Source of the DNA: Stictocephala bisonia
Lineage: Eukaryota > Arthropoda > Insecta > Hemiptera > Membracidae
Assembly (NCBI GenBank): GCA_035578905.1
Contig: JAQJVL010000150.1
Location: 829,949-893,948 of the forward strand
Length of the DNA stretch: 64,000 nt
Direction of reading: 5' to 3'
Shown here: piece after piece, positions 36,530 through 47,380 of the stretch
How positions within the stretch are numbered: position 1 is the stretch's first letter
Layout of the letters: the number at the start of each line of letters is the position of its first letter
Made by a program: the position numbers and the translations under genes
The notes under the pieces: generated by a model
Database searches by the model: none
Seen by the model: the letters and a program-made list of their open reading frames with translations, nothing else
Told to the model about the DNA's origin: nothing

Positions 36530-37135
36530 GAGAACACTATACGTGTATGGTTGGGTAGGTGGGTCAATACTGCTGTACGTATATGGTTGCGTGGGTGGGT
36601 CAATACCATTGTACATGTAAGGGTGGGTGGTCAATATAACTGTAAATGTATAGCTGGGTGGGTCAATCACACTGTACGTGTATAGGTGGGTGGGTAGGTC
36701 AATACTATCGTACGTGTATTGGTGGTAGGTGGGTCAATACTACTGTACGTGTATGGGTGGGCAGGTGGGTCCATACCACTTTACGTGTATAGGTGGGTGA
36801 GTCAATACTAATATACGTGTATGGGTGGGTGTAAAGGTCAGTTGTACATGTAAAGGTGGGTAGGTCAATACTATCGTACGTGTATTGGTGGTAGGTGGGT
36901 CAATACTACTGTACGTGTATGGGTGGGCAAGTGGGTCCATACCACTTTACGTGTATAGGTGGATGAGTCAATACTAATATACTTGTATGGGTGGGTGTAA
37001 AGGTCAGTACCACTGTACATGTAAAGGTGGGTGGGTCAATACCATTGTACGTATGGGTGGGCGGGTATGTCAATATCACAGTAGGCCTACATGTATGGGT
37101 GGGTAGGTAGGTCAATACCATCGTACGTGTAAGGT
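36530..37135. repeat. Degenerate minisatellite, G-rich on plus strand
   Basis: Units of about 30-35 bp around GTGGGTCAATACCACTGTAC plus GTGTATGGGTGG. A 166-bp internal duplication is clear (36721 versus 36887, starting GGTGGTAGGTGGGTCAATAC). The family is the same as at 32230-32790 but inverted. The Pro/Thr/His-rich minus-strand frames are repeat translations. Confidence 0.9.
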
Positions 37136-37199
37136 TACAAAGTAAAATATTTAATTTTCTTTACTGCCTTTAGCCTTGCAATGTGTTCTCCCTTTAATT

Positions 37200-37815
37200 G
37201 TTCTTAGTTTACTTCGCTTGCTTTGTCACTGGTCTATTCAACTGCTGAATAAAGTGCTCCCGTAGGGCTAGATAGTACACATACTGAAGCGATTAATGTC
37301 CAATTTAATAGGGTCATGAGAGCTATTAGTGGCACTGTCATTGCAACTTCACCTCCTTGGCTCCTGGAGCTGTGCAATATAGCTCCTCCAGAGATAAGAC
37401 GTCAGGAGGCACTAGTTAAAGAATTCAGTAAGATCTTAATTGACTCGTACCTCCCCATTAAACAGGATTTCCCCTCCCACGTTAAAATGAGCGCTTAAAT
37501 CTCGAAACCCACCTACTTACTGCTTTCCAGTTGAGCTTATCAAATTTCTCGCCCAATACAAGCTCGGCCATAGCGTGCAACAGTTTTGATGGACGAATAA
37601 GTTCCTTATTAACGATCCGTCAACACCTATGGACCACCCTCTTTTTATTGGCCAGCGCCCTTTTGACAGCGACAGTCTAGGTGGAGCCTCACTCTCAATT
37701 CTAGGCGAACTGACGGAAGATGAACCTCCCTCGTAGGGAGGAATTGGACACTGTTTATGTAACTACTGGAAATATAAATGGGGATTGATACCAGATCATT
37801 AGTATGGTTACGGGG
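37200..37815 (+). pseudogene. Jockey-type LINE, C-terminal ORF2 remnant
   Basis: Plus frame with stops reads LVYSTAE-stop-SAPVGLDSTHTEA, then FNRVMRAISGTV, PPWLLELCNIAPPEIRR and LIDSYLPIKQDFPS. The pattern 'LVYS.AEY.APVW..S.HT...D..LN..MR.ISGT...PWL..L.NI.PP..RR' is the conserved region after the reverse-transcriptase domain in jockey-like elements. KYKWGLIPD near 37765 matches the C-terminal 'YKWGL' region. There are several stops and shifts, and no RT core is left. Confidence 0.8.
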
Positions 37816-37859
37816 AGTTTATCCGAACAAAGGATAACATAGATATTCTTACATTCTTA

Positions 37860-38015
37860 CACATGAGACGCCGACACAACGTTGTGCGTATTTTAAGGGG
37901 AATATGAATGATATGAGTGTAGGATGAGTGTGGATGAGTGTAGTCTGGTTACTATCTGAGTTCAACTGTTCCTCCGAAAGGGCAATTCATTAATAGCCCA
38001 ACGGCCAGGGCAACT
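37860..38015 (+). repeat. LINE 3' region, copy shared with 55490-55660 (minus)
   Basis: GAGACGCCGACACAACGTTG, GGGGAATATGAATGAT, GAGTGTAGTCTGGTTAC, AAAGGGCAATTCATTAATAG and GCCAGGGCAA all reappear in order on the minus strand at 55490-55660. The position just downstream of the jockey ORF remnant indicates that this is the 3' end of that LINE. Confidence 0.75.
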
Positions 38016-39672
38016 AAGGGACCTACATATTTACTTGGAATCCGAACCACGTACAGATTGACCCCTGCGCTCTTTTATAGAGGGATTAGCTAGCATAAAT
38101 AGAATCAATGGGGTAGATTTTACATGGCTTGATGAAACAAATTTTACTTTTTTTTTATTTTATTAGCATTAAAAAAGTAAAATTTCATCATGCTATAAAT
38201 TACGTAATTTTTTACAGTACAGTATTAATCATCATGAACTAATTGTATATCTTTTAACTTTTTAATATTTGGAACTTTAAACTTTGTGTATATAAACTAC
38301 TGGCGGATTTAGATTTGTGACAGGAGATTACTTTATATTTTTATTAACATCACATGATTTACGACCTTTTTCCAAATATATATAACATGTTTAAGTTTTT
38401 TAAAATAATAAATGGTAGTTCATTATTTATATAAAAATGGCTATAAATATTTTTAAATACTTACTCAAATCACTTTGCAAGTGTTCCAAAATACAAAATG
38501 ATGATGGTAACTTGATCGACTCTAAAAAAGTGATTTATAACTTTTTTAATTTAAAATCATAAACCCACTAAAAACCCCATTTTGTAGAAAAATTTAAGCC
38601 CTATAAGTCCAACAATTTAGAGCCCTTCATTTTCTGGTTCCGTAAGTTTAAAAGGCAAGTTCTCAATCATAGGCAGTAGTCTATGTCTGGGTTTGAGCTT
38701 CTAAAGATCACATGATAAAATAACAAAAAATAAATAAATAAAAAATAAATAAATAAAAATAAAAAAGGCGTTTCTCTATTGGATTATGAGGTTATTTTTT
38801 ATAAAAATCCCACCCTCCTGAAGGGTCATGAATTTCCACCCGTAGGATAAAAGCAAACATCGACATTGATAAACTTGCTTTCTAAATGTAATCTTCACGC
38901 CTATGAATATTGTAAATACTGTACCAATGTAAAACATACAACAATTCATTTAAGACAGACAGTAACAAAATAAATCTATTAAACCACCGTTTTTGAAACA
39001 CTTGGAAAACATAAAATTGACGTAATTAATTACTATAGGGCTCGCCAAACTAAGTTGAGGCAGCTGAGGGTCTAATGACCTGCCCGTCGGCCCTCCTTCT
39101 GTCGTAAACAAATTAGTCAAGGCTGGATGCATATCATGTTACTTCAAATTTGAGCCAATAGGACATTTGAACAATGTAATTAAAAATTATTATTATTACT
39201 GATTTGTGAATAAAAATAATCTTTTCGGAAATATGAAAACATATCTTAAATCTGCACTGCAAAACATTAAAACCAGCATTGAGAAAATTTGCTTTATTCG
39301 CTGAAGAACACGCCGAAGGGGCTAATAGCTGACCTAACAGTACGTAAAAACAGTCGTTTGAACGCTTCTCTGGTACCTTTCACCATTAGATAGCAGCAAA
39401 GGCGCGCGTCTACAGCACATTAGAAAATGAATTGCCTCGATTAGTCTGTTTTATATAAATATAGTCCTACTTTAGTGTTATCCTGGGAGATATACTGTAT
39501 GTGTCAAAAGCAGGTTTCATCATCGGACTTTATCATCTGCCTATAATTGGATATTAGCTTACGTTATGTTTTTTTGTAGTTTTTCTTAGAATACGATGTG
39601 GAAAAAAGCGAGTGACATATGAGCTGATAAACTCATGCTGAAGGTAATATGATAGGAGCATCAGGATAGATC
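38016..39672. other. AT-rich spacer with one foldback
   Basis: TGATGAAACAAATTTTAC (38130-38147) and its complement GTAAAATTTCATCA (38177-38190) form a small foldback with an A/T loop. At 39378-39396 CACCATTAGATAGCAGCA is the reverse complement of a word at 61100-61117. A GC-richer stretch at 39040-39130 may be a repeat fragment. No gene seen. Confidence 0.4.
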
Positions 39673-39754
39673 ATGGATGGACTTGACGAAGGCCAGCTGG
39701 GGGCAAAGGACGCCCGGTCCTCGGACGACGAATCATGTGTTGTTGAGTTTGAAG
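39673..39754 (+). CDS. Probable first coding exon, acidic N-terminus, unknown protein
   Basis: The ATG at 39673 opens MDGLDEGQLGAKDARS followed by SDDESCVVEFE and then a donor GAAG|GTTAGA. The unspliced frame hits a stop two codons later (GGT TAG), as expected when a coding exon ends there. GC and codon use are strongly protein-like compared with the AT-rich flanks, and the peptide is acidic and soluble-looking. The next exon was not settled; GTCAGGTGCAGAG at 39799 would continue in frame after a very short intron but soon stops. I do not recognise the protein. Confidence 0.55.
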
Positions 39755-39985
39755 GTTAGAAACACTTACGTGATTTTTTTGTCAACTAAGGTCAGGTGCA
39801 GAGTAAGACATTTCTGTCGGCCGACTGTGCCGGATGAACGGAGTTGCCCTGGTATTTCATCGGTCAAGGTCACCTTGGTTGCTGTTTATGATTTCAGAAC
39901 GAACTCTTAATACTTTTAGTTTGCGTAACTATGTTTAGGCGCAGATATATTTACATTTTATAGAAGTAGTACAATATATACTGTA

Positions 39986-40090
39986 GATGAATGAAATGAA
40001 ATGAACAATGGCTTTATTGACTGTGTGTTAGAATGGCGAGGTTAGAACTATTAAGTACACATTTGCAACAACAATCACAATAAAGTCAAA
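39986..40090 (-). mobile_element. LINE 3' tail fragment 1
   Basis: Read on the minus strand it ends CAGTCAATAAAGCCATTG followed by TTCATTTCATTTCATTCATC: a poly(A) signal plus a (TTCA)n-type tail. Two similar tails in the same orientation lie at 42705 and 43170. Confidence 0.6.
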
Positions 40091-41637
40091 TGATTACTGT
40101 TTACAAAGATCTAAATCAAGGGCACCTGTTGATAAATTATAGTAATGTAGTATGTATTTAGGTGCACATTGACCAACAGAACATTTTATTTTGTTAAAGA
40201 AATAGCTAGGCTTACATAAAAATAATAAATCAACAAACATATAACAGATTTAAAATCTATAAGTAGAGGCTAATAAAAGAGATAAAAATTGCCTTTAATT
40301 ATCATATAAAGTTTATAAAGTTGCCCACTTTTGTGTAAATTTTGGAAATTTATGATGTGTAAAATATTATAAAAAATTTATTTGACAAACGATTAATAGA
40401 ATAAACGAAAAAAAATTAGCAGATATTTTCTTTAGGACAAAACATGCATGTGTAAGTGCATGATTTACACAAACGAAAACTCCACAAACACAACTCTACA
40501 TGTTCAACAAGTGAAGGATGTGTACATGACAGTGAAGTACAAATTACATGTCGGAAAGGTTGTTAAAGGAATGAGTTAGCTGTAAATGGAGTTGTGATAT
40601 CAGCTTTGCTGAGTCTACATCACCACATAAGTGAACTAAGGATTTTAAACGGTTTACCAAAAAGTTAACACAACATATTTCACCCTTGTTTTTATATTGT
40701 ATTGACCTTGTTTTGTGTGATATTTTCATTTTTCGTATATTTTATATTTCGTATATTTATTACTTAAGTTCTGTATAATTTGGTTGGAATCTTGCAAATG
40801 ACCAAAGAACAATCTGTGCTATTACCTTAAATGCACAAACATAGCTCTATTTCCCAACCTAAGCTACAACTTATTTAGTTACTAAATTATTATGTAAAAT
40901 TTGGAAAGAGATGTTTAATGAAAACTAATTCTTTTAGTGACTACATTCCGTTAAAACTCAGTGACATTTTTGCTATCTGTATTATGTTATACATGATATA
41001 CTGTGATATATAAGCCTGGTCAGTAAGATTTTCATAAATAAAGGTTTTTAAAACAGTGGTATATTCTTTGATTTGATTTTAAATTATAAATTAATGTACC
41101 TTCTGATGTGACTGAGGAATTTGTAGTAATTTTGGGATCACACACTATTAGGTGATTTTTCCTCAACATGTAAAGTTTCCTCAAATACACAAATATTTAA
41201 GTAAACATTTTTAAACATAATTAAAATGTTTTGGTTCTGTAGTTCTATCCTCTTAATATTGACATGGTTTCTGCTCAATGGTTGCCATCAATGTGGATAT
41301 TACAAGAGAAGTCACCCCAGTACATGTTAGGTGTTAGTTAGGTCCCAATATTGAGTAGGAAAGGGAACTGAGTATCTCAGGCTTGTTAGTTAGCTGAAAG
41401 GCAGACCAACACTACATGGTTCAGATTCCAAGCAAAAATGTAGATCCCTTAGTTACCCTGGCTATAGGGCTATTAATAAATAGCTTTAAGGAACAGTGGG
41501 CCTTAGTTGGTTCCAATGACTACAATTGCTCATCTACTCATCGCCCTCATATTCGCCCATATCTCTATGATCAGCATCTTAGTGATGAAATAAACCGCCG
41601 TTAATGTTACTTCTCAATTATATCTTTGCCAAATACC

Positions 41638-41800
41638 TAGGGGGCCGTCCCTAAATTAAGTAATGCTAAAATCGAACTTTGTAGATCCCTCCCTGGACTT
41701 TTAACAGTAATACCAAATGCCCTCAATAATTACAAAATGCTGTCACTAACTCCCCTCCCCCCATTTTTGTCATCTACTTTCATGCAGATTATATGAACAT
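41638..41800. repeat. Dispersed repeat of the 'GGGGGCCGTCC..AAATTA' type
   Basis: Starts TAGGGGGCCGTCCCTAAATT. It continues with AAAATCGAACTTTGTAGATCCCTCCC and ends near a C-rich CCCCTCCCCCC. The words resemble a repeat common in arthropod genomes, but I could not align a second copy in this window. Confidence 0.4.
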
Positions 41801-42704
41801 GATGAACATACGTAATGTTTGTTTTGTGATTCGATTACATCAAATACTGGCTGATTGAAAAAACAGTCGTCCACAGAGTGTTGAGCAATACTGGAGCAGA
41901 AAACCTTGAACAATGAACTTGTCCCACTTGAGCAAACAAGTGATATAAATGGTAAGTTACAGCTGATAATTTCAAAGACACTTTTGAGAAAAACTGACCT
42001 TGGAATGTAACAACAACCAAATTATAAATTAACCAAATATTGATCTTTGTACAGTCTATTTATAGCTTTTGTAACAGTATACATTCATTATGGTAGTTTA
42101 ACTAAGTTTTTATTTTTTAATGATAATTTATTCAGTTTAAATATTATAGTTAAAACATAACTTCATAAAATAACAGACATTTTTCTGCTATTAATAAAGT
42201 AACTATTCTAATAATTACTTATAAAGTACTAATAAAGTAACATTATTGAAATAAGTAGATATGAGGGATATTATATTTTTTTACTGTATCAGTCCAAGTT
42301 ATTTTTCATATTTTTATAAACTCGAAGGATCTTTACACAATGAGAACAAATCTAATAATGTGTGAGACCAAAACTACTAAAACGTTGCCGTACCAGAATA
42401 TACAGTTTTTATAAAACTAAAGTCACATAAAAAATATACAATTATCCATTATTTTTGTGGCCTTTAATACATGGTGAGAATATCAACCAGTTTCACAGAA
42501 TACAGTCATAAAAATGAGATTTCTTCATTTGACACATTTTTCAAATTAAAAAAAAAAAACAACTTTTATTTTCTAAAACGTAAGTTCTCAGGGATGCCTC
42601 CACCGATTTTAAGTATGGCTCTTGAAAAGACATTCTGTGTTTTACAATCAGACGATTGCAATTAAAAATCAAGATATGGTAGGGGAAGAGGGAAGAAACT
42701 AAAG

Positions 42705-42790
42705 TTGAATGAATGAAAAAGCCTTTATTGTAGTGGTGAAGTTAGACGATTTAGACCTCTCTTTCACTTAACCACGTAAACATGTAGCAC
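42705..42790 (-). mobile_element. LINE 3' tail fragment 2
   Basis: On the minus strand it reads CACTACAATAAAGGC followed by TTTTTCATTCATTCAA, the same AATAAA plus (TTCA)n ending as fragments 1 and 3. The upstream body is too short to classify. Confidence 0.55.
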
Positions 42791-43169
42791 AACAAACATT
42801 TTCAATTTATATTTAACACTAAAAAATATAAAACAGGAATCTCCTTTTAATAATATAACAGTGTAATGAGGGATGAAACCTCAGTTGAAAAATTGTTCTT
42901 CCCTCAAGGGCTCATTGTTAATACTCATATAGTAATAACACCAAAGTAGGTTCATTGCAAATAAATGTCTAGCCAGATCATAATATTTTAATGTACCACT
43001 ACAGATGTTGTTTTATATGACATAAGCCTACATAAGCAGTAACTACGTGATAATTAATTTTATTGTTATAATTTACACTTTTCATAAACTATAACATATG
43101 GTACTATATTTCATTATTTTAGAAAATACACAACAACATTAAAAACCAGTTGGCAGTAAATAAATGAAT

Positions 43170-43230
43170 TAATGAATGAATGGCATTTATTGAGTCAAGT
43201 CTTCTCTTCTGCTTAGCCTTATATAAAACT
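43170..43230 (-). mobile_element. LINE 3' tail fragment 3
   Basis: On the minus strand it reads CTTGACTCAATAAATGCC followed by ATTCATTCATTAATT. It lies 460 bp from fragment 2 in the same orientation and belongs to the same family of tails. Confidence 0.5.
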
Positions 43231-43923
43231 ACACAAACAATGTAAAAATATAATTTTCAAATAATCTAAAACTAAAAAACTCAACTTACAAAGTGAACGA
43301 ACTAACAAAAGACAATACGAAAATAAATCAAAATTATAAATATGAAACAAATATTGTATACATTATCACTAAAAGTCTGATAAACTTACAAAGTTCTCAT
43401 AAATTAACTTGATGTAACAAAATTGCAGAAATACAGACTCATTCATTCACACTTTTAAATAACAAATACTGATTCTTATGTATTTATGTATTGCAATAAA
43501 ATTTATCTATAATGTAAAACAGATGTGACAAAGCAACACAAGAAAATCTGCTATCACAGAAAGCCAAAAACGATAAGTCGAATATTTATCTCCCTACCAA
43601 AAATCCAAAATGTCTTTACATAGTCACTTATCCACCTAATATACCTTTTATCATAATAAGTTGATAACATTAATAGTGGATTTCATAACCGTAACTATTA
43701 AAGTAATGTTACGGCTGTATCCTCCATGTTAACTGCCAACACGAACCAATCAACCAATGGTCATTGAGTCAGTTTCAGCACCTAAAGCTCTCACCTTAAT
43801 ACTAGATTTTCCTTCAAAACTGTCATAATTCACATCTTCTTGCTTGAGGATCTTCTACACTTTTCTTGAACTGTGCTGCTGGATGGTTTGTCAGAACTCA
43901 AATTCACCTCTGAAAGTGCTTAA

Positions 43924-45203
43924 GTTCTTCAGTTTGTTACCAACCATTTTGACATGATAAGTTTAATCCTCAACCTAGCAAACTTTCTGTTAAGCTGAAA
44001 AATACCATGCAAGAATGCATTCACCACATTCTACATATTTTATCACTAAAGTTGATTTATTGTATATTTACATGTAACATAAGTACAATGAAATAAGCAA
44101 ATCAGGTATTAGATTTAAAAGTTGGTCTAGAATAAAGTGCACCGCTGCACTTTGTCTGAACTGGCAGTGTTCGTAACCTTTGGGGCTGGTTAGATTGAGC
44201 TCCTTGCCAATGGAACGGCACTCTATATTTCTCTGAAGAGCTGAGGACGACAGGGAATCACTGGTTCCAAAGGAGAGGAACCGAACTTGTCAAGCAATAT
44301 GGGACAGAGAGGAGCGTAGCTGGTTGGTTGCATCACAAATTTACCTTATTTACCACACTTGTGAGATTAAATATTACATCAACCAACTTCTTAGTTTTTA
44401 TAGGTATGTTCAGCTTAACCTGCACATAATCTAAATAGTCAGCTGAGCATGCATCACACGTCTTGACACAACCTTCGCTGAGAACTGTTAGAGGGAGCTA
44501 CTGATAAAGACCATCCTCCACTGTTAGTGTTAATCATGGTTATGTGACAGGGGAGGAAAGTTTTATGACAAATGGCTTATTTTAATCCATCTAAATGAAA
44601 AACGAAACTTACATTGCCAAAGAGCAGGAGGTAAATGGCTGGGATAGCGGAGATAAGCGGAACATCTTTCACTTCTCCTCATTCAGTGAAGCTTGCCAGC
44701 ATCTATTTGTACTGTCATAGACATTAGGGACATTGAGAGACATTGAAAGATGTCTCAACCACCCACATCTTTCATTTTGTTCATACTTACATTTCTAACG
44801 TTCATTCAAACCCTCATTCATACTCTGGCAATGTCCGATCCTGCTCCCGAGACTCGCTCACCCAGTTGTATTGAAGGAACTCCCACCGAGTAAAAAACCT
44901 TTTGAGTTAAGAAAACCCTCAGTCTGACTTTTAGTGCCTGGGGCACTGGAGTATTTTTCATTGAGTCAGATAGGCTATTGATAAACGTAGCATCCGCCTG
45001 AAGACACTTGTGAACAATCTTCTTAACAATGTGTCTTAAGTGGGGATGTCTTTATGGACAAAATAGTGTTGAAGCTGACTGATAAAATATAGAATAATGT
45101 GGTGAGTGCACTCTTGCATGTGTATTGTTCGGCTTAACAGAAAGTTTGCTAGGTTGATATTAATCTTATCATGTCAAAACGGTTGTTAAAAAACTGCAGA
45201 ACT
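43924..45203. mobile_element. 1.28-kb element with ~125-bp imperfect terminal inverted repeats
   Basis: The left arm (43924-44046) and right arm (45079-45203) are reverse complements at roughly 80% by eye. They share GCTTAACAGAAAGTTTGCTAGGTTGA, TTATCATGTCAAAA and GGTTG. The interior has no transposase-like frame. It contains a perfect 8-bp hairpin AAAGTGCA-CCGC-TGCACTTT at 44134-44153. No obvious target-site duplication was found. This may be a foldback or MITE-like element, or an inverted duplication. Its right end is about 140 bp from the in-frame ATG of the gene at 45340. Confidence 0.7.
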
Positions 45204-45339
45204 CAGAGGAGGACAGGTTTTGTTTACATGTACACTTAATTACCATGTTTTTAAAAATTGGCTGTTATTAATCATTAAGTATGAAAATAAAATTATTTAC
45301 CTAAAACATTTAAATAAAATTAAAAAGCCTTGTACTCTA

Positions 45340-45591
45340 ATGAAGGATACAACTGACACAAGAAATGTTATATTAAAAAGTAACATTTTTTTGGCTTTGG
45401 AGTATAGTAGAGTTGAAAAGGAGATTGATAGGATCTCCTTGACTAAATTCAATTTAAGGATATTGATAGAAATGATATCAGTAAATATTTTTAGGGAGAT
45501 GAAGTCCACAAAAGACAAAAATACAGAAATGTTTGATGAATGTTCCAATGTTCGACATTTTTATCTGGCGGTTAAAGAAAGACTGATTGTG
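45340..45591 (+). CDS. Coding exon of an unrecognised gene
   Basis: The frame is open from 45220 to beyond 45591; the first ATG is at 45340 and the true exon start is unknown. It has charged, helix-like text (EYSRVEKEIDRISLTKF, NIFREMKSTKDKNTEMF, FYLAVKERLIV) and a consensus donor GTG|GTAAGT at 45591/45592 in phase 0. A frame this long is unlikely by chance in such AT-rich DNA. The exon at 45792 continues in the same phase to a stop. From the ATG the product would be 107 residues. No signal peptide or known domain was seen. It sits immediately downstream of the inverted-repeat element. Confidence 0.55.
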
Positions 45592-45791
45592 GTAAGTTTG
45601 TTTATGTTTTGTCTCTTGTATTAAAGTAATTCTTGGAATAAAGCCTCATAACTTAACCTATGATTATTAAAGTTGTTTCAATCTGATTTATAGCTTTCAA
45701 AGTGTTCAGTAGATTTAAGATTACTGATACATATAACATTTACTACTGTAGAATGTATAAAGACAATAATGTTTGAAGTGTTTTACTATAG

Positions 45792-45863
45792 TTGTTGGAT
45801 GTTATGCATTGGCTAATGCAATGGTCAGTTGTACAACTTCTAACAAAAAACTGGTTTTTGTAA
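45792..45863 (+). CDS. Terminal exon of the 45.3-kb gene
   Basis: The acceptor GTGTTTTACTATAG is followed by 23 codons LLDVMHWLMQWSVVQ, LLTKNWFL and TAA. It joins the preceding exon in phase 0, so the combined C-terminus reads ...KERLIV then LLDVMHWLM.... The segment is hydrophobic and Trp-rich, possibly a buried or membrane-associated helix. The intron would be 200 bp. No close AATAAA was found downstream before the antisense LINE begins. Confidence 0.5.
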   Translation: MLDVMHWLMQWSVVQLLTKNWFL

Positions 45864-45959
45864 TTAGTCTGTGTCATGCACATTGCTTACAAAGGATACA
45901 CACTGCCTACCAGCATATGCTTGTATCAATGTATATACGTAGTATTGCGGTCTAACCCC

Positions 45960-47380
45960 AAATACAAGTTTCTGGCAGTAGTGTTATTCATGTCATCTTT
46001 CCGTCTTTCACCCTCTCTCAGTCTCCTCTTCTCTGAACACCCTTCTTTACTCCCTTCATCCTTTGACTCCTTAGTCTTCAATTTACTCTCCTTCCCTCTA
46101 CTTCCATATCATGGATTCTTCTTTGTGCCTTGAACTCTTCCATATTTTTCACATGTCTACACCACTTCAGTGATTCCTTTCAACTCTATCCAATAATGGC
46201 TCTTCTCCAGCTTCACTTCTAATTATTTAATTCCTCTTTATTGTCACTTCCACACTCCTTCTTAAGAAACTAATTTTGCAAACCTCTGTTCTACACCTAA
46301 CCCTCTGTCCTATCACCCATGTCTGCATTCTATACAGGTACACAATATTTTTTATACAAAATCTTCAAGTAACATTCCTATTCTTTATTAAGCTTCCAGC
46401 TGCCCTCTTGCCTGCCTACCTTGCTAATTTATTTCTTTCAAAGTTTTGCCACTTTCTTGTAATACACTACTGTGATACTTAAAATTGTCTACCTTTTTCA
46501 TTTCTTCCACTTCTAACACCAGCCCAAATACTTCTCTTCCACCATTGGTTTTATTACCATGATGTCCCTCTTCATCCAATGAAATCTTACTTCAAATCGT
46601 TCCTGTCCAAGGTACCTTACCTCTTCTTCCCAGTTCTCTCAAACTGTCAAGTCATCTGCAAATACCATCTCTTTAATTTTTTGCTCACCAATCCTTACCA
46701 CCTAATCCATCATCTCATCTAACTCTATTATGAATAGTAGTGTGGCGTTCCAATGATTTGCTTTCAATCTGTTTCTCTGTTTCTTGACCTGCAAGCCCTT
46801 AATCCATTCTATTCTTCCTTTAAATCTCCTATTCTCTCTTGAATCCTTCTTTCCTTTATTTTGTCCTTATAATAACTCTATTCACTATCTTCTCATACAG
46901 TTTCCCACCCTGGTAATCAGCTATATATATCTCTGTAATTTTTTCATTACTTTGTTTCCATTCTTAAAAATTGGTACTATGATAGCCTTTTTCCAAATCA
47001 TTGAGCGTTTCACCTTCTCACCGTATAACTTTTAACACCCAAGGCAGTCCAACTTCCCCCTCAATCATCTCTATAGCTAGTTCATCAGTCTCTACCAATT
47101 TTCCCCTCTTTATTCTCCTCAATCCGTCATCTACTTCCAAGCCGCCACTTTCCTCTTTTTCTCTTCTTTACCCCTCTCTCTTCTTTACATCCAATTTCAT
47201 CCGCCTCTTTGACTGGTTTAAACAACCTCTCAAAATATCCAATCCACAACTCCTAATTCCTCCTCACACTCAATTTCCTTCTGTTGTCATTTACCATTTT
47301 TGTACTCCAATATCAACTTTCCATTTACTTTTGACCATTATAAACAATAACTCCTCATTTCTTTTTGCATCTTTTTAACA
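45960..47380 (-). pseudogene. Decayed antisense LINE (endonuclease-reverse transcriptase type)
   Basis: Translating the minus strand piecewise gives conserved LINE blocks in the right order. They are LVETDELAIEMIEGEVGLPW near 47060, WKKAIIVPIFKNGNK at 46951-46995, YEKIVNRVIIR near 46890, VFADDLTV with the catalytic FADD at 46651-46662, and near the 3' end KISFLRRSVEVTIKRN, EAGEEPLLDRVER and the 'GHV..M' region. Many stops and frameshifts separate them. The pyrimidine-rich plus-strand frames at 45876-47378 are shadows of this purine-rich element. The clade is uncertain; the 'FLRR..G.T..D..R...IR' tail points to an RTE/I-like group. Confidence 0.85.

Larger units (their letters stand above)
39755..43923. 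other. Intergenic or intronic AT-rich DNA with LINE tails
   Basis: Apart from the LINE tails at 39986, 42705 and 43170 and a dispersed repeat at 41638-41800, nothing convincing was seen. A 62-codon frame at 41416-41604 and a possible terminal exon at 42592-42665 were considered but are weak. If the exons at 39673 and 45340 belong to one plus-strand gene, this would be its intron. Confidence 0.3.

Noticed and set aside
32229..37121. His/Thr/Pro/Tyr-rich frames at 32229-32788 and 36740-37121
   Set aside because: Direct translations of the degenerate ~30-bp minisatellite on either strand.
42592..42665. Possible terminal exon (MPPPILSMALEKTFCV then LQSDDCN, stop) after TTCTCAG
   Set aside because: The acceptor has a weak context with an A-rich tract, the opposite strand text looks like a common repeat, and nothing links it in phase to another exon.
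45876..47378. Plus-strand frames of 83-125 codons rich in Ser, Phe, Leu and Pro
   Set aside because: They are the complement of a purine-rich decayed LINE on the minus strand that shows RT motifs.
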